Below the pieces are notes generated by a model. That model searched no databases and had not been told where the DNA came from. It saw only the letters and a list, made by a program, of their open reading frames with translations. The position numbers and the translations under genes are program-made. A stretch of 64,000 nt of DNA from Microbacterium sp. K24 (GTDB taxonomy: Bacteria; Actinomycetota; Actinomycetes; Actinomycetales; Microbacteriaceae): NCBI RefSeq assembly GCF_004794465.1, contig NZ_SSDJ01000107.1:42172-106171 (forward strand), read 5' to 3'. Below are positions 51,574 through 60,643 of the stretch, piece after piece. How positions within the stretch are numbered: the stretch's first letter is position 1; each line of letters begins with the position of its first letter.

Positions 51574-52938
51574 ATGGAGTTCCACGACTACCTCCGGGTG
51601 CTGCGGCGCCAGCTGGTCCTCGTCGTGGCAGGTCTCCTCATCGGGCTCTCGACGGGCGCTCTGGTCGCGATGCTCACCCCGCCGAGGTACGAGGCCTCCG
51701 CCGATGTCATGGTGACCGTGCAGGTCAGCGACACGGCCACGTCCTCCGATCGGGCACTCGCCACGAGCTACGCCATGCAGGCGGTCGGGACGTACCGGAC
51801 GGTCCTCACCAGCTCGCTCGTGCTCAGCCCGGTGATCGAGGACCTGAACCTGTCCACCAGCCCGGAGCGCCTCGCCGGCCGCATAAGCACCGATGCCGCC
51901 GTGAACAGCGCGATCATCTCGATCAGCGTCGAGAACCGCAACCCCGGGCAGGCCGCGCGCATCGCGAACGCGGTCACCGAGAGCTTCACCACGGTCGTCA
52001 CCGAGACGCTGGAGAAGCGCGAGCAGGAGACGGCGTACTCCGTCCGCCTCGTCACCCTCCAGTCGGCGCAGGTGCCGACGGTCCCGGTCGCGCCGAACCT
52101 GCCGTTGTCGCTCGTGGTCGGCGCGCTCATCGGGCTCGCGGTCGGCATCGGGGTCGCGCTGCTGCGGGCGACACTCGACCAGCGGGTGCGCACGGCCTCC
52201 GATGTGGAGGCGTCCGTCGCCGTCCCCGTCCTCGGTCAGATCCCGCTCGACGCCGATGCTGCGGAGCATCCGCTCGCGGTGAGCTCGGCGCCGCAGGGGC
52301 AGCGAGCCGAGGCGTTCCGCGCCCTGCGCACCAACGTGCGCTTCCTCTTCTCTAAAGGCCAGGGCGTCTTCGTCATCACCAGCTCGGGCCCGGGCGAGGG
52401 CAAGTCCACCACCGCCGGCAACCTCGCTCTCGCGTTCGCGGACGCCGGTCATCGCGTCGCGCTCGTCGACGGCGACCTGCGTCTTCCGCGCATCGCCGAG
52501 TACTTCGGCATCGAAGGCGGAATCGGCCTCAGCGATGTGCTCGCCGGGCGCGTGGAGCTGAACGACGTCATCGAGCGATGGGGACGCAGCGCGCTGTTCA
52601 TCCTGCCGGCGGGAACGGTGCCGCCGAACCCGGCCGAGCTGCTCGGCTCACGCACGATGGCGCAGCTCGTCGAGGCGCTGACGGCCGCGTTCGACGTCGT
52701 GATCATCGACGCGCCGCCCCTGCTGCTGGTGACGGATGCCGCGGTGATCGCCCGCGTTGCGACCGGGGCGATCCTCGTCGCCGCGTCGGGTTCGACGCAC
52801 GCCGCCCACCTCGCCGATGCGGGCAAGGGCATCGAAGCGGTCGACGCGCGCGTGCTCGGAACGGTCCTCACGAAGGTCCGGGCCGCCGGCGCCGAGAAGA
52901 ACCCGTACGACGCGCACGCCGCACGCTCGGGAGCCTGA
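51574..52938 (+). CDS. Wzz/BY-kinase fusion, copy 2 (no Tyr-rich tail)
   Basis: 454 aa. Two membrane segments (about 14-35 and 172-192) around a Wzz outer loop; Walker A SSGPGEGKSTTA (about 270-281), Walker A' ALVDGDLRLPR (about 296-306), Walker B VVIIDAPPLLLVTD (about 373-386). The C-terminus after TKVRAAGAEKNPYDAHAARSGA has a single tyrosine, unlike copies 1 and 3. It may be unable to autophosphorylate in the usual way. ATG at 51574 with GGGAG upstream. Confidence 0.92.
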   Translation: MEFHDYLRVLRRQLVLVVAGLLIGLSTGALVAMLTPPRYEASADVMVTVQVSDTATSSDRALATSYAMQAVGTYRTVLTSSLVLSPVIEDLNLSTSPERLAGRISTDAAVNSAIISISVENRNPGQAARIANAVTESFTTVVTETLEKREQETAYSVRLVTLQSAQVPTVPVAPNLPLSLVVGALIGLAVGIGVALLRATLDQRVRTASDVEASVAVPVLGQIPLDADAAEHPLAVSSAPQGQRAEAFRALRTNVRFLFSKGQGVFVITSSGPGEGKSTTAGNLALAFADAGHRVALVDGDLRLPRIAEYFGIEGGIGLSDVLAGRVELNDVIERWGRSALFILPAGTVPPNPAELLGSRTMAQLVEALTAAFDVVIIDAPPLLLVTDAAVIARVATGAILVAASGSTHAAHLADAGKGIEAVDARVLGTVLTKVRAAGAEKNPYDAHAARSGA

Positions 52939-53049
52939 CCCACCGGCGGTGGTGCACAGGGTCGAAGCGCCCCATGGGACAATAGCCGGAATCATCATGC
53001 GGCTCGTCCTGACGGATGGAGACTGCGAACAACAGGGGGAATCTGCCGC

Positions 53050-54471
53050 GTGGAACTTCGCGACTATGTGCGCATCCTGCATCGGAACTGGATCCTGATC
53101 CTCGTCCTGCTGATCCTCGGCCTCGCCGCCGGCGGCGGATACGCGGCACTCCAGCAGCCGAAGTACGTCGCCTCCACGCAGCTGTACGTCTCGGTGCGCA
53201 CCGAGGGCGCTGCCACCGGCGACCTCGTGCAGGGCACGACCTTCGCCCGCCAGATGGTGACCAGCTACGTCGACGTCGTCGGCACGGCGCTCGTGCTCGA
53301 GCCCGTCATCGACGAGCTCGGCCTCGACGAGAGCGTCGGCGGACTCAGCAGCCGCGTGGTCGCCACGGCCCCGCTCAACACGGTCCTGATCGACATCACC
53401 GTGACCGACCGCGAAGCAGACAAGGCGGCCGACATCGCCAACGCGGTCGCCGCGAGCTTCCAGGATGCAGTGCAGGACACGCTCGAGCAGCCCGCTGTCG
53501 AAGGCGCCGTCAGCCCGGTGCGGATCAATGTCACCGAGCCCGCTGTCGCCCCGACCGCGCCGACGAGCCCGGACGTGCGGATGCTCATCATCCTCGGCGG
53601 CATCATCGGCCTGGCCGTGGGCATCGCGATCGCGACGTTGCGGACGGTGCTCGACAACCGCATCCACACCCTGCAGGACATCGAGTCGCTGACCGACCGC
53701 CCGGTTCTGGGTGGCATCGCCTTCGACCCCGAGGCGACGAAGCGGCCGCTGATCGTGCATGCCGACCCGCGCAGCCCGCGCTCCGAGTCGTTCCGCAGCC
53801 TTCGCACCAACCTGCAGTTCCTGAACGTCGACGCCGGCCCGCGGATCTTCGTGGTGTCCAGCGCCGGCCCCGGCGAGGGGAAGTCGACGACGACCGCGAA
53901 CCTGGCGATCGCGCTGGCCGAGACCGGCGCCCGCGTCGCGCTCGTCGACGGCGACCTGCGTCTGCCCCGCGTCGCCGACTACATGGACATCGAGGGCAGC
54001 GTGGGCCTGACCGACGTGCTCATCGGCCGCATCGACGTGGCCGATGCCCTGCAGAAGTGGGGCACGAACGACCTGTACGTGCTCCCCAGCGGACAGGTGC
54101 CGCCGAACCCGAGCGAGCTGCTGGGCTCAGCCGCCATGGATCAGGTGCTGGCACCGCTCGGAGAGTACTTCGACTACGTGCTCATCGACGCACCGCCGCT
54201 CCTGCTCGTGACGGATGCCGCGGTCGTGGGCAGCAAGACGCGAGGCGTCATCATCACGGCGGCATCCGGCAAGACGAAGAAGCAGGAGCTCGCCGGCGCG
54301 GTGCGCACGCTCGAAACGGCCGGCGTGAATCTCCTCGGCGTGGTCGTCACGATGCTGCCGACCAAGGGCCCCGACAGCTACGGCTACGGCGCCTACACGT
54401 ACGGCTCCACCCACACCGACGACCCTGCCCCGAAGCCGAAGAAGCGCAAGCGCGCCAAGGTCTCCGCCTGA
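53050..54471 (+). CDS. Wzz/BY-kinase fusion, copy 3 (Tyr-rich tail)
   Basis: 473 aa. N-terminal ELRDYVRILHRNWILILVLLILGLAAGGGYAAL nearly repeats the start of copy 1. Walker A SAGPGEGKSTTT (about 270-281), Walker A' ALVDGDLRLPR (about 297-307), Walker B YVLIDAPPLLLVTD (about 375-388), tail DSYGYGAYTYG (about 442-452) with four tyrosines, then a basic end KPKKRKRAK. GTG start with CAGGGGGA upstream. 111 bp separate it from copy 2; the small stem CCACC/GGTGG lies in that space. Confidence 0.92.
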   Translation: MELRDYVRILHRNWILILVLLILGLAAGGGYAALQQPKYVASTQLYVSVRTEGAATGDLVQGTTFARQMVTSYVDVVGTALVLEPVIDELGLDESVGGLSSRVVATAPLNTVLIDITVTDREADKAADIANAVAASFQDAVQDTLEQPAVEGAVSPVRINVTEPAVAPTAPTSPDVRMLIILGGIIGLAVGIAIATLRTVLDNRIHTLQDIESLTDRPVLGGIAFDPEATKRPLIVHADPRSPRSESFRSLRTNLQFLNVDAGPRIFVVSSAGPGEGKSTTTANLAIALAETGARVALVDGDLRLPRVADYMDIEGSVGLTDVLIGRIDVADALQKWGTNDLYVLPSGQVPPNPSELLGSAAMDQVLAPLGEYFDYVLIDAPPLLLVTDAAVVGSKTRGVIITAASGKTKKQELAGAVRTLETAGVNLLGVVVTMLPTKGPDSYGYGAYTYGSTHTDDPAPKPKKRKRAKVSA

Positions 54472-54485
54472 CTCTTCTCCGGCCG

Positions 54486-54929
54486 TCAGGACTTCGGGGC
54501 GACCCGGAAGACGACCCAGTGGTAGAGCACGAAGCGCAGGAGCACCACGATCACGATGCTCACGAGGTTCACGGCGTTCACCGCGACCGCCCCCGGAGTG
54601 CGACCCAGTGACGCGGCCACCAGTTCGACGCCGGCCCAGACGAGCCCGGCGCCGATCGCGGTGCACACGGCATTGGTGCCGAGGAACAGCGCGACCTCGG
54701 CGACGCGGCCGCGGCGGTCGCGGTGGCGGAACGTCCACTCGCGGTTGCCGATGTACGCGTTCACGAGTGCGACGAGCGACGCGACGATCTTGGCCGCGAC
54801 GACATCCCAGCCCCACACGTAGACGAGCAGGTTGAAGACGCCGATCTCGATGAGGGTGCTCAGACCCCCGACGACGAGGAAGCGGCTGCCGACGCCGATG
54901 AAGCGGCGCAGTCGGGAGGGAGGATTCAT
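54486..54929 (-). CDS. GtrA-family membrane protein
   Basis: 147 aa with four hydrophobic segments: FIGVGSRFLVVGGLSTLIEIGVFNLLVY, KIVASLVALVNAYIGNREWTFR, ALFLGTNAVCTAIGAGLVWAG and LVSIVIVVLLRFVLYHWVVF. The N-x-x-W-TF motif after segment two and the RF..YHWVF ending are GtrA marks. GtrA proteins act with lipid-linked sugars, often with a GT2 partner; such a gene lies divergently next door. Confidence 0.9.
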   Translation of the reverse strand: MNPPSRLRRFIGVGSRFLVVGGLSTLIEIGVFNLLVYVWGWDVVAAKIVASLVALVNAYIGNREWTFRHRDRRGRVAEVALFLGTNAVCTAIGAGLVWAGVELVAASLGRTPGAVAVNAVNLVSIVIVVLLRFVLYHWVVFRVAPKS

Positions 54930-54984
54930 GGCTCAACTAGGCTACTTGCAGAATGCCCTGCGCCCGGCCACCTCTAGGACCCCT

Positions 54985-55770
54985 GTGACTCTCAGCCATC
55001 TCGCCATCGTCATGCCCGCCTTCAACGAGGCCGAGGGCATCCGGGGCTTCATCGACGAGATCAGGGATGCCGTGTCGCCCTTGGCCGACCGGGTCACGTT
55101 CCACGTCGCCGACGACCGATCGACGGATGCCACGGCATCGGTCTTCGATGACGTCGCCGACGTGACGGTCGAGGTGCAGCCGGTCAACCGCGGGCATGGT
55201 CCGACGGCGCTGGCGGCCTACCGGGCCGGTCTGGCCGCGAATCCGACCGCGCTGGTGCACGTCGACGGCGACGGGCAGTTCTACGGGAGAGACTTCCCCC
55301 GCCTCCTCGCCGCGCTGGACCAGGCGGATGCGGATGTCGTGCACGGCGTCCGCGACGGACGTACCGACCCGTGGTACCGGAAAGTCCTCACCTCGGCGGT
55401 CGGTCTGCTGATCGCCCTCGCCGCCGGGCGCCGGATCCCCGACGTCAACACGCCCCTGCGCGCCTACCGCCCCGACGCTCTGCGCACCCTGATCGACGCG
55501 ATCCCCGCCGACGCCTCGGTGCCGCACGTGCACTTCTCCCTCGCCGAAGCCCGTGCCGGCTATACCGTCCGGTACCTGCGGGTCGCCAGCATCCCTCGTC
55601 GCGGCGCGTCGACCACCGGCACCATGTGGGGGCGCGGCAACGGCGTCAGCCTGCCGCCGAAGCGTCTGCGCGCGTTCGTGCGCTCCGCCCTCGTGGAGGC
55701 ATGGACCCTGTCGCTGCGCCCGTCGGCCCCGCTGCGCGGCATCCGTCGGCCGGAGCCCGTCTCGCGATGA
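54985..55770 (+). CDS. GT2-family glycosyltransferase (DPM1/GtrB-like)
   Basis: 261 aa. GT-A fold with HLAIVMPAFNEAEGIRGFIDEI at the N-terminus, VTFHVADDRSTDATASVF, and the metal-binding ALVHVDGDGQFYGRDFPRLLAAL (D-x-D). The rest VVHGVRDGRTDPWYRKVLTSAVGLLIALAAGRRIPDVNTPLRAYR is typical of polyprenyl-phosphate sugar transferases without the C-terminal membrane domain. I prefer the GTG at 54985 (AGGA 5 nt upstream); an in-frame ATG at 54928 would add 19 residues and overlap the gtrA start codon. Confidence 0.82.
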   Translation: MTLSHLAIVMPAFNEAEGIRGFIDEIRDAVSPLADRVTFHVADDRSTDATASVFDDVADVTVEVQPVNRGHGPTALAAYRAGLAANPTALVHVDGDGQFYGRDFPRLLAALDQADADVVHGVRDGRTDPWYRKVLTSAVGLLIALAAGRRIPDVNTPLRAYRPDALRTLIDAIPADASVPHVHFSLAEARAGYTVRYLRVASIPRRGASTTGTMWGRGNGVSLPPKRLRAFVRSALVEAWTLSLRPSAPLRGIRRPEPVSR

Positions 55771-57221
55771 CCCGCACGCGCACGATCCTGTTCTGGGCGG
55801 CCGCGGTCGCACTGCTGGTGGGACACGTGATCGTCGCCTGGCACAGCCTCGTCGTCTGGCGCTTCTGGGAGGACGAGGCGTTCAACCTCACCGTTCCGCA
55901 GAACCTCCTCGCCGGACTCGGATACTCGAGCGACGGCGCCCTCTCCGGCTCGACCATCACCCCGTTCGACCCGCGCATCTCGACCGGTCCCGTCGTGCTG
56001 CTCCCCGTGACGGTGCTGCTCGCCACGGGCATCGACCCCGTGCTGGCGGCGCGCCTTGTCCCCCTGGCCTACTGGGTGCTGCTGCTCGCCGGGCTCGCCG
56101 TCATCGGACGACGGATCGGGGGTCGCTGGGCGGCCCTGCTCGCGGTGGCCGTGCCTCTCGCCTTCACGGCGAACGCCAGCGTCTCACCGATCCAGGGGCC
56201 CGCCGACCTGCTCGGCGAGATCCCGGCCGCTGCGCTCCTCGTCTGGGCTCTCATCGTGCTGCCGCGCCGCGCGTGGCTCGCCGGCCTCCTCGTCGGCCTC
56301 GCCATCCAGGCGAAGCTCATCGTGCTGCTCGCACTCCCCGCCTTCGCCATCGCCCTCTGGGTGCTGTCGGACGGCAGGGGCTGGGCGCGCGTGCGCGACC
56401 TCCTGGGACGCGCGTGGCTCCCCCTGGTGATGGTCGCGGTGCCCACCCTGCTGTTCGAACTCGCCGCCCTGATGTCCCTCGGACTCTCCGGGTTCGTCGA
56501 CCATCTGCGGAGCCTCGTGGGCTTCGTCCGCAGCGGCGGACAGGGCGATGCTGCCACGTCGGTCGTGCAGAAGCTGGGCACGCTCGCGGAATCGTGGTCG
56601 CTGCCGGGAGTGATCGCCGCCGTCGGCGCCGTCATCGCCATCGCGCTCGCGGTCACGGGCATCGTGCTCCGCTGGCGCTCGGCGACCCCCGAGGAGCGCA
56701 TCGTCATCGCCTACGCACTCGCGGCCTTCGTCGGCGCTCTCGCCTTCGTGGGCTGGTGGGCGACCGCGTCGCGGCTGCCGCTCTGGGTGCGGCATCCGGC
56801 GCCGGGCATCCTCGCGTTCTTCCCGATCATCGCGGCCGTGGCGGTCTGGGCCGTGGTGCGGATGCCGCGCGCCCGGGCCATGCGCACAGCGGGGTTCGTC
56901 GCAGCATCCGTCGTCGCGCTCGTGGTCGCCGCCGGCGGCGTCGTGCACGTCGCCGCCCAGTTCGCGCCACCGACCCTGATCACGCTGGAGCAGCAGCGCG
57001 CCGGTATCGCCCCCCTCGCGGCCTGGGTCGCCGACAACGACGTCGAGTGGCTGGCCGCAGACCCGTGGGGTGCGGCCGTCGCTCCGATCGTCCTCTCGGG
57101 CGCACACGTGGGCCTGTTCGACGCCGAGGCGATGCAGGGAGTGCCCCGGCTGACCGGCGGCGTCTGCGCGACCGAGACCCTCGTCGACAGCGGCTATTTC
57201 CGGATCTGCGCGGCGCCGTAG
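55767..57221 (+). CDS. GT39-like membrane glycosyltransferase
   Basis: 484 aa with about eleven hydrophobic segments. The first outer loop carries WRFWEDEAFNLTVPQNLLAGLGYSSDG, which has the acidic D-E pair of the GT39/ArnT (polyprenyl-phosphate sugar-dependent) families. It overlaps the GT2 gene by 4 bp. A likely pair: GT2 makes a polyprenyl-phosphate sugar, GtrA moves it across the membrane and this enzyme attaches it to an outer acceptor. The acceptor is unknown. Confidence 0.82.
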   Translation: MTRTRTILFWAAAVALLVGHVIVAWHSLVVWRFWEDEAFNLTVPQNLLAGLGYSSDGALSGSTITPFDPRISTGPVVLLPVTVLLATGIDPVLAARLVPLAYWVLLLAGLAVIGRRIGGRWAALLAVAVPLAFTANASVSPIQGPADLLGEIPAAALLVWALIVLPRRAWLAGLLVGLAIQAKLIVLLALPAFAIALWVLSDGRGWARVRDLLGRAWLPLVMVAVPTLLFELAALMSLGLSGFVDHLRSLVGFVRSGGQGDAATSVVQKLGTLAESWSLPGVIAAVGAVIAIALAVTGIVLRWRSATPEERIVIAYALAAFVGALAFVGWWATASRLPLWVRHPAPGILAFFPIIAAVAVWAVVRMPRARAMRTAGFVAASVVALVVAAGGVVHVAAQFAPPTLITLEQQRAGIAPLAAWVADNDVEWLAADPWGAAVAPIVLSGAHVGLFDAEAMQGVPRLTGGVCATETLVDSGYFRICAAP

Positions 57222-57252
57222 CGCGGCGCCGGTGTCACAGGGCCGGAGACGA

Positions 57253-57282
57253 CGAACGCCCCGCACTCCGGCGGGGCGTTCG
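57253..57282. terminator. Bidirectional hairpin terminator between convergent genes
   Basis: CGAACGCCCCGC (57253-57264) and its exact complement GCGGGGCGTTCG (57271-57282) with a 6-nt loop, flanked by TCTCGTT on the right and by A-rich bases on the left. Serves the GT39-like gene and glmM. Confidence 0.8.
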
Positions 57283-57306
57283 ATCTCGTTCAGAGGCGAG
57301 TGATCG

Positions 57307-58665
57307 TCAGAGCGCCAGACGCTCCTGGACCACTCCGGCCAGGCGATCCGCGTACTCGCGCACCGACTCGGCGTCCGCCGCTTCGACCATCACGCGCACG
57401 AGCGGCTCGGTACCCGACTTGCGCAGCAGCACGCGCCCGGTGTCGCCCAGCTCGGCCTCGACCTCGCGGACGGCACGCTGCACATGCTCATCGTCGGCCA
57501 CGCGATCCTTGTCGACGTCGCGCACGTTGATGAGCACCTGCGGGTAGACGGTCATCACCGAGGCGAGCTCGGCGATGGTCTTCTTCTGTCGTGCCATCTC
57601 GGCCACCAGGTGGAGGCCGGTGAGCAGCCCGTCGCCGGTGGTGGCGTACTCGCTCATGATGACGTGACCCGACTGCTCGCCGCCCAGGGCGTAACCGCCC
57701 TGGTTCATGTCCTCGAGCACGTAGCGGTCGCCGACCGCGGTCTGCCGCACGGTGATGCCGTGCTCGCGCATGGCGACGTGCAGACCGAGGTTGCTCATCA
57801 CCGTCGCGACGAGGGTGTCGTCGGTGAGGTGGCCGCGCTCCTTCATCGACACCGCGATGATCGCCATGATCTGATCGCCGTCGATGTGGTTGCCCTGCGC
57901 GTCGACCGCGAGGCAGCGGTCCGCGTCGCCGTCGTGGGCGATGCCGATGTCGGCGCCCAGACGCACGACGGCGTCCGCGAGGTTGTCGAGGTGGGTCGAG
58001 CCGACGCCGTCGTTGATGTTCCAGCCGTCGGGATCGGCGCCGATGACGGTCACCTCGGCGCCCGCGTCGCGGAACGTCTCCGGGGAGACGCCGGAGGCAG
58101 CGCCGTGGGCGCAGTCCAGCACGACGTGGATGCCGTCGAGACGGTTCGGCAGCGAGCCGAGGAGGTGGAGGACGTAGCGATCCTCCGCGTCGGAGAACCG
58201 CTCGATGCGGCCGACGCCGGCACCGGTCGGACGAAGCTTCTCGCCCGCCATGGCCTCCTCGATGCGCTGCTCGACGACGTCGGGGAGCTTGCGCCCGCCG
58301 CGGGCGAAGATCTTGATGCCGTTGTCGGGCGCGGCGTTGTGCGACGCCGAGATCATCACGCCGAAGTCGGCGTCACGGTCGGCGACGAGGAACGCGAGCG
58401 CCGGCGTCGGGATGACGCCCGCCTCGAGCACGTCGACGCCCGAGGAGGCGAGGCCGGCAGAGACCGCGGCCGTGAGGAAGTGCCCTGAGACCCGGGGGTC
58501 GCGGGCGACAACTGCGGTGAGTCGCTTGCCTTCGGCTTTGCGAGACTCCGCAGTACGGCCCTGGCCCAGGACGACAGCAGTCGCCTGGGCCAGGGTGAGC
58601 GCCAGGTCGGCGGTGAGGATGCCATTGGCAAGTCCTCGCACGCCGTCCGTGCCAAAGATCGGCAT
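57307..58665 (-). CDS. glmM: Phosphoglucosamine mutase
   Basis: 452 aa. Converts glucosamine-6-phosphate to glucosamine-1-phosphate for UDP-GlcNAc. N-terminal [19 protein letters not shown], the active-site Ser in [19 protein letters not shown] (near residue 102), metal-binding [14 protein letters not shown] (near 240), substrate loop GGEQSGHVI (about 323-331) and C-terminal [14 protein letters not shown]. It follows rpsI by 14 bp in the conserved rplM-rpsI-glmM order. Confidence 0.96.
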   Translation of the reverse strand: MPIFGTDGVRGLANGILTADLALTLAQATAVVLGQGRTAESRKAEGKRLTAVVARDPRVSGHFLTAAVSAGLASSGVDVLEAGVIPTPALAFLVADRDADFGVMISASHNAAPDNGIKIFARGGRKLPDVVEQRIEEAMAGEKLRPTGAGVGRIERFSDAEDRYVLHLLGSLPNRLDGIHVVLDCAHGAASGVSPETFRDAGAEVTVIGADPDGWNINDGVGSTHLDNLADAVVRLGADIGIAHDGDADRCLAVDAQGNHIDGDQIMAIIAVSMKERGHLTDDTLVATVMSNLGLHVAMREHGITVRQTAVGDRYVLEDMNQGGYALGGEQSGHVIMSEYATTGDGLLTGLHLVAEMARQKKTIAELASVMTVYPQVLINVRDVDKDRVADDEHVQRAVREVEAELGDTGRVLLRKSGTEPLVRVMVEAADAESVREYADRLAGVVQERLAL

Positions 58666-58679
58666 CGGAGCAGTGGACC

Positions 58680-59165
58680 TTAGCGCTTCGAGTACTGAGG
58701 CGCCTTACGGGCCTTCTTGAGACCAGCCTTCTTGCGCTCCTTGACGCGAGCGTCGCGCGAGAGGAAGCCGGCCTTCTTCAGGGTCGGACGGTTGTTCTCC
58801 TCGTCGATGCCGTTCAGCGAACGGGCGATGCCGAGACGCAGCGCGCCGGCCTGGCCCGAGGGGCCACCACCGGAGATGCGGGCGATGACGTCGTATGCGC
58901 CGGTGAGGTTGAGCACCGTGAACGGGTCGTTGATCAGCTGCTGGTGCAGCTTGTTCGGGAAGTAGTCCTCGATCGTGCGGCCGTTGACCGTGATCGTGCC
59001 CGAGCCGGGGACGATGCGCACGCGGGCGATGGCCTGCTTGCGACGGCCGACAGCGGCGCCCGGGACGCTCAGCACGGGGCGGGGAGCCGCCTCGACTGCT
59101 TCGGTCTCGGGAGTCGACGTCGAGAAGTTCTGCGGGGTTTCGGTGGTGTCCTGGATGTCAGCCAC
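58680..59165 (-). CDS. rpsI: 30S ribosomal protein S9
   Basis: 161 aa. [25 protein letters not shown] (about 39-63) and the basic C-terminus [17 protein letters not shown] that reaches the decoding site are diagnostic. About 35 extra acidic N-terminal residues are typical of actinobacteria. GTG start; 27 bp after rplM. Confidence 0.97.
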   Translation of the reverse strand: MADIQDTTETPQNFSTSTPETEAVEAAPRPVLSVPGAAVGRRKQAIARVRIVPGSGTITVNGRTIEDYFPNKLHQQLINDPFTVLNLTGAYDVIARISGGGPSGQAGALRLGIARSLNGIDEENNRPTLKKAGFLSRDARVKERKKAGLKKARKAPQYSKR

Positions 59166-59192
59166 GAGTATGTCCTTAAGTCTTTACGGCGC

Positions 59193-59639
59193 TTACTGGG
59201 CGACCTGGTTGAGGGTGTACGGCTGGGGCTGCTGCGCGGCGTGCGGGTGCTCGGCACCGACGTACACCTTGAGCTTCGACAGCTGCTGACGGCCCAGGCT
59301 GTTCTTCGGGAGCATGCCACGGATGGCCTTCTCCACAGCGCGGATGGGGTTCTTCTCGAGAAGCTCGGCGTAGGTGACCGACTTCAGGCCGCCCGGGTAG
59401 CCCGAGTGGCGGTAGGCCAGCTTCTTCTGGAGCTTCTGACCGGTGAGCGCGACCTTGTCGGCGTTCACGATGATGACGAAGTCACCCGAGTCGATGTGGT
59501 TGGCGAAGGTGGGCTTGTGCTTGCCACGCAGGAGCGTAGCGGCGTGCGAGGCCAGGCGGCCGAGAACGACGTCGGTGGCGTCGATGACGACCCAGTCACG
59601 CTGGACCTCGCCGGCCTTCGGGGTGTAAGTGCGCGTCAC
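59193..59639 (-). CDS. rplM: 50S ribosomal protein L13
   Basis: 148 aa. [55 protein letters not shown] and [38 protein letters not shown] are standard L13 signatures. GTG start. First gene of rplM-rpsI-glmM. Confidence 0.97.
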   Translation of the reverse strand: MTRTYTPKAGEVQRDWVVIDATDVVLGRLASHAATLLRGKHKPTFANHIDSGDFVIIVNADKVALTGQKLQKKLAYRHSGYPGGLKSVTYAELLEKNPIRAVEKAIRGMLPKNSLGRQQLSKLKVYVGAEHPHAAQQPQPYTLNQVAQ

Positions 59640-59784
59640 GATAGTGCTGCTTTCTTATGTCGAACGGAGAAGTTCGTGAATCCCACTCCGGGGTGGTTCT
59701 TCCCCAGGGGGAGGAACACGCCAGTGGAGGGCTCACGTTCGGATAGTGCATCTTCCCCGCAGAAGGGAAGGGCACCAAAGAGAC
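59640..59784 (-). promoter_or_regulatory. Long structured leader of the rplM-rpsI mRNA
   Basis: Between the promoter at 59785-59814 and the rplM GTG lie about 145 nt. On the minus strand CCACT and AGTGG bracket a segment with an inner CCCCCTGGGG stem, giving a likely branched fold. An autoregulatory L13/S9-binding leader is possible; I could not match it to a known family by eye. Confidence 0.4.
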
Positions 59785-59814
59785 AGCATACGCCACCGGA
59801 CACCCTTCCCCCAA
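59785..59814 (-). promoter_or_regulatory. Predicted rplM promoter
   Basis: Minus-strand TTGGGG (59809-59814) and TATGCT (59785-59790) with an 18-bp spacer. Confidence 0.55.
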
Positions 59815-59820
59815 ACCGCG

Positions 59821-60573
59821 TCATCCGATGGCGACCCGCTCCCCTGCCGGGAGCACCTGCAGGCGATCGCCCTCGCCGGCGTATCCGAACATGGCGACGA
59901 GCCGTTCCCGGGTCTCGGAGAAGTGGAACCAGCCTTCGGCGTGCACGGGCACGATGACGGCGTCCACGAGGACCTCGGCCGCCTCCAGAGCCGTGCGGGC
60001 GTTCAGCGTCAGGTCGATGTCTCCGAAGCGCCCGACGTTCGCGGCACCGGCGAAGAGCACCGCGATCGCGATCGAGGGGAACCGTGCGGCGATCTCGCGC
60101 ACCAGGTCGACCGAGGCGTTGTCGCCCGACACGTACACGGTCGGGTGCCCCTCGGCCTCGAGCACGAACCCGGTGACGACTCCCGCGAGCGCTTCGGCGC
60201 CCTCGGGCCCGTGCAGCGCGGGGACCGCGGTGACGACGACGTCGCCGACCCGGTGCTCCTGCCAGGGTGCGAGGCCGGTGATGCCGGCGATGCGCGCGGC
60301 CGACTCCTCGGTGCCGAGCACCAGGGGCACCTCGCCGAGCAGCGCGCGCCCGGCGTTGTCGAGGTTGTCCTCATGCTGGTCGTGCGAGAGCAGCACGGCG
60401 TCGATCGCCCCGAGAGCGGATGCCGGAACGGCGGGACCCGTGAGCTTGCGCAGGACGACGGGCCCGTCGTACGAGCCGGGCTCGTCGAAGGTGGGATCGG
60501 TCAGGAAGCCCAGACCGGCGTAGGTGAAGTGAAGCGTCGGACCGCCGACGAGGAGAGCTGAGATCTGTGTCAT
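59821..60573 (-). CDS. MBL-fold metallohydrolase (UlaG-like)
   Basis: 250 aa. Metallo-beta-lactamase fold of the short UlaG/L-ascorbate-lactonase type: TLHFTYAGLGFLTDPTFDEPG, the metal motif VLLSHDQHEDNLDNAGRALL (H-x-Q-H-x-D-N, near residue 64), VYVSGDNASVDLVREI and VPVHAEGWFHF. Substrate unknown. ATG at 60573 with GGAG 9 nt upstream. It diverges from a GlxA-like regulator gene that may control it. Confidence 0.87.
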   Translation of the reverse strand: MTQISALLVGGPTLHFTYAGLGFLTDPTFDEPGSYDGPVVLRKLTGPAVPASALGAIDAVLLSHDQHEDNLDNAGRALLGEVPLVLGTEESAARIAGITGLAPWQEHRVGDVVVTAVPALHGPEGAEALAGVVTGFVLEAEGHPTVYVSGDNASVDLVREIAARFPSIAIAVLFAGAANVGRFGDIDLTLNARTALEAAEVLVDAVIVPVHAEGWFHFSETRERLVAMFGYAGEGDRLQVLPAGERVAIG

Positions 60574-60631
60574 GGGTCGAGTCTCCGGCATCCGCTCCTC
60601 CGCGCCCAGTGGCCTGAATGCACACTTCCGA

Positions 60632-60637
60632 TAGGAT
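60632..60637 (+). promoter_or_regulatory. -10 box of the GlxA-like regulator gene, probable leaderless
   Basis: TAGGAT followed by 6 nt and ATG at 60644. Confidence 0.5.
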
Positions 60638-60643
60638 CAGGCC

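Noticed and set aside
51574..54471. Adjacent BY-kinase copies 2 and 3 as an assembly duplication
   Set aside because: The two differ throughout at protein level and in tails and starts; they are diverged paralogues.
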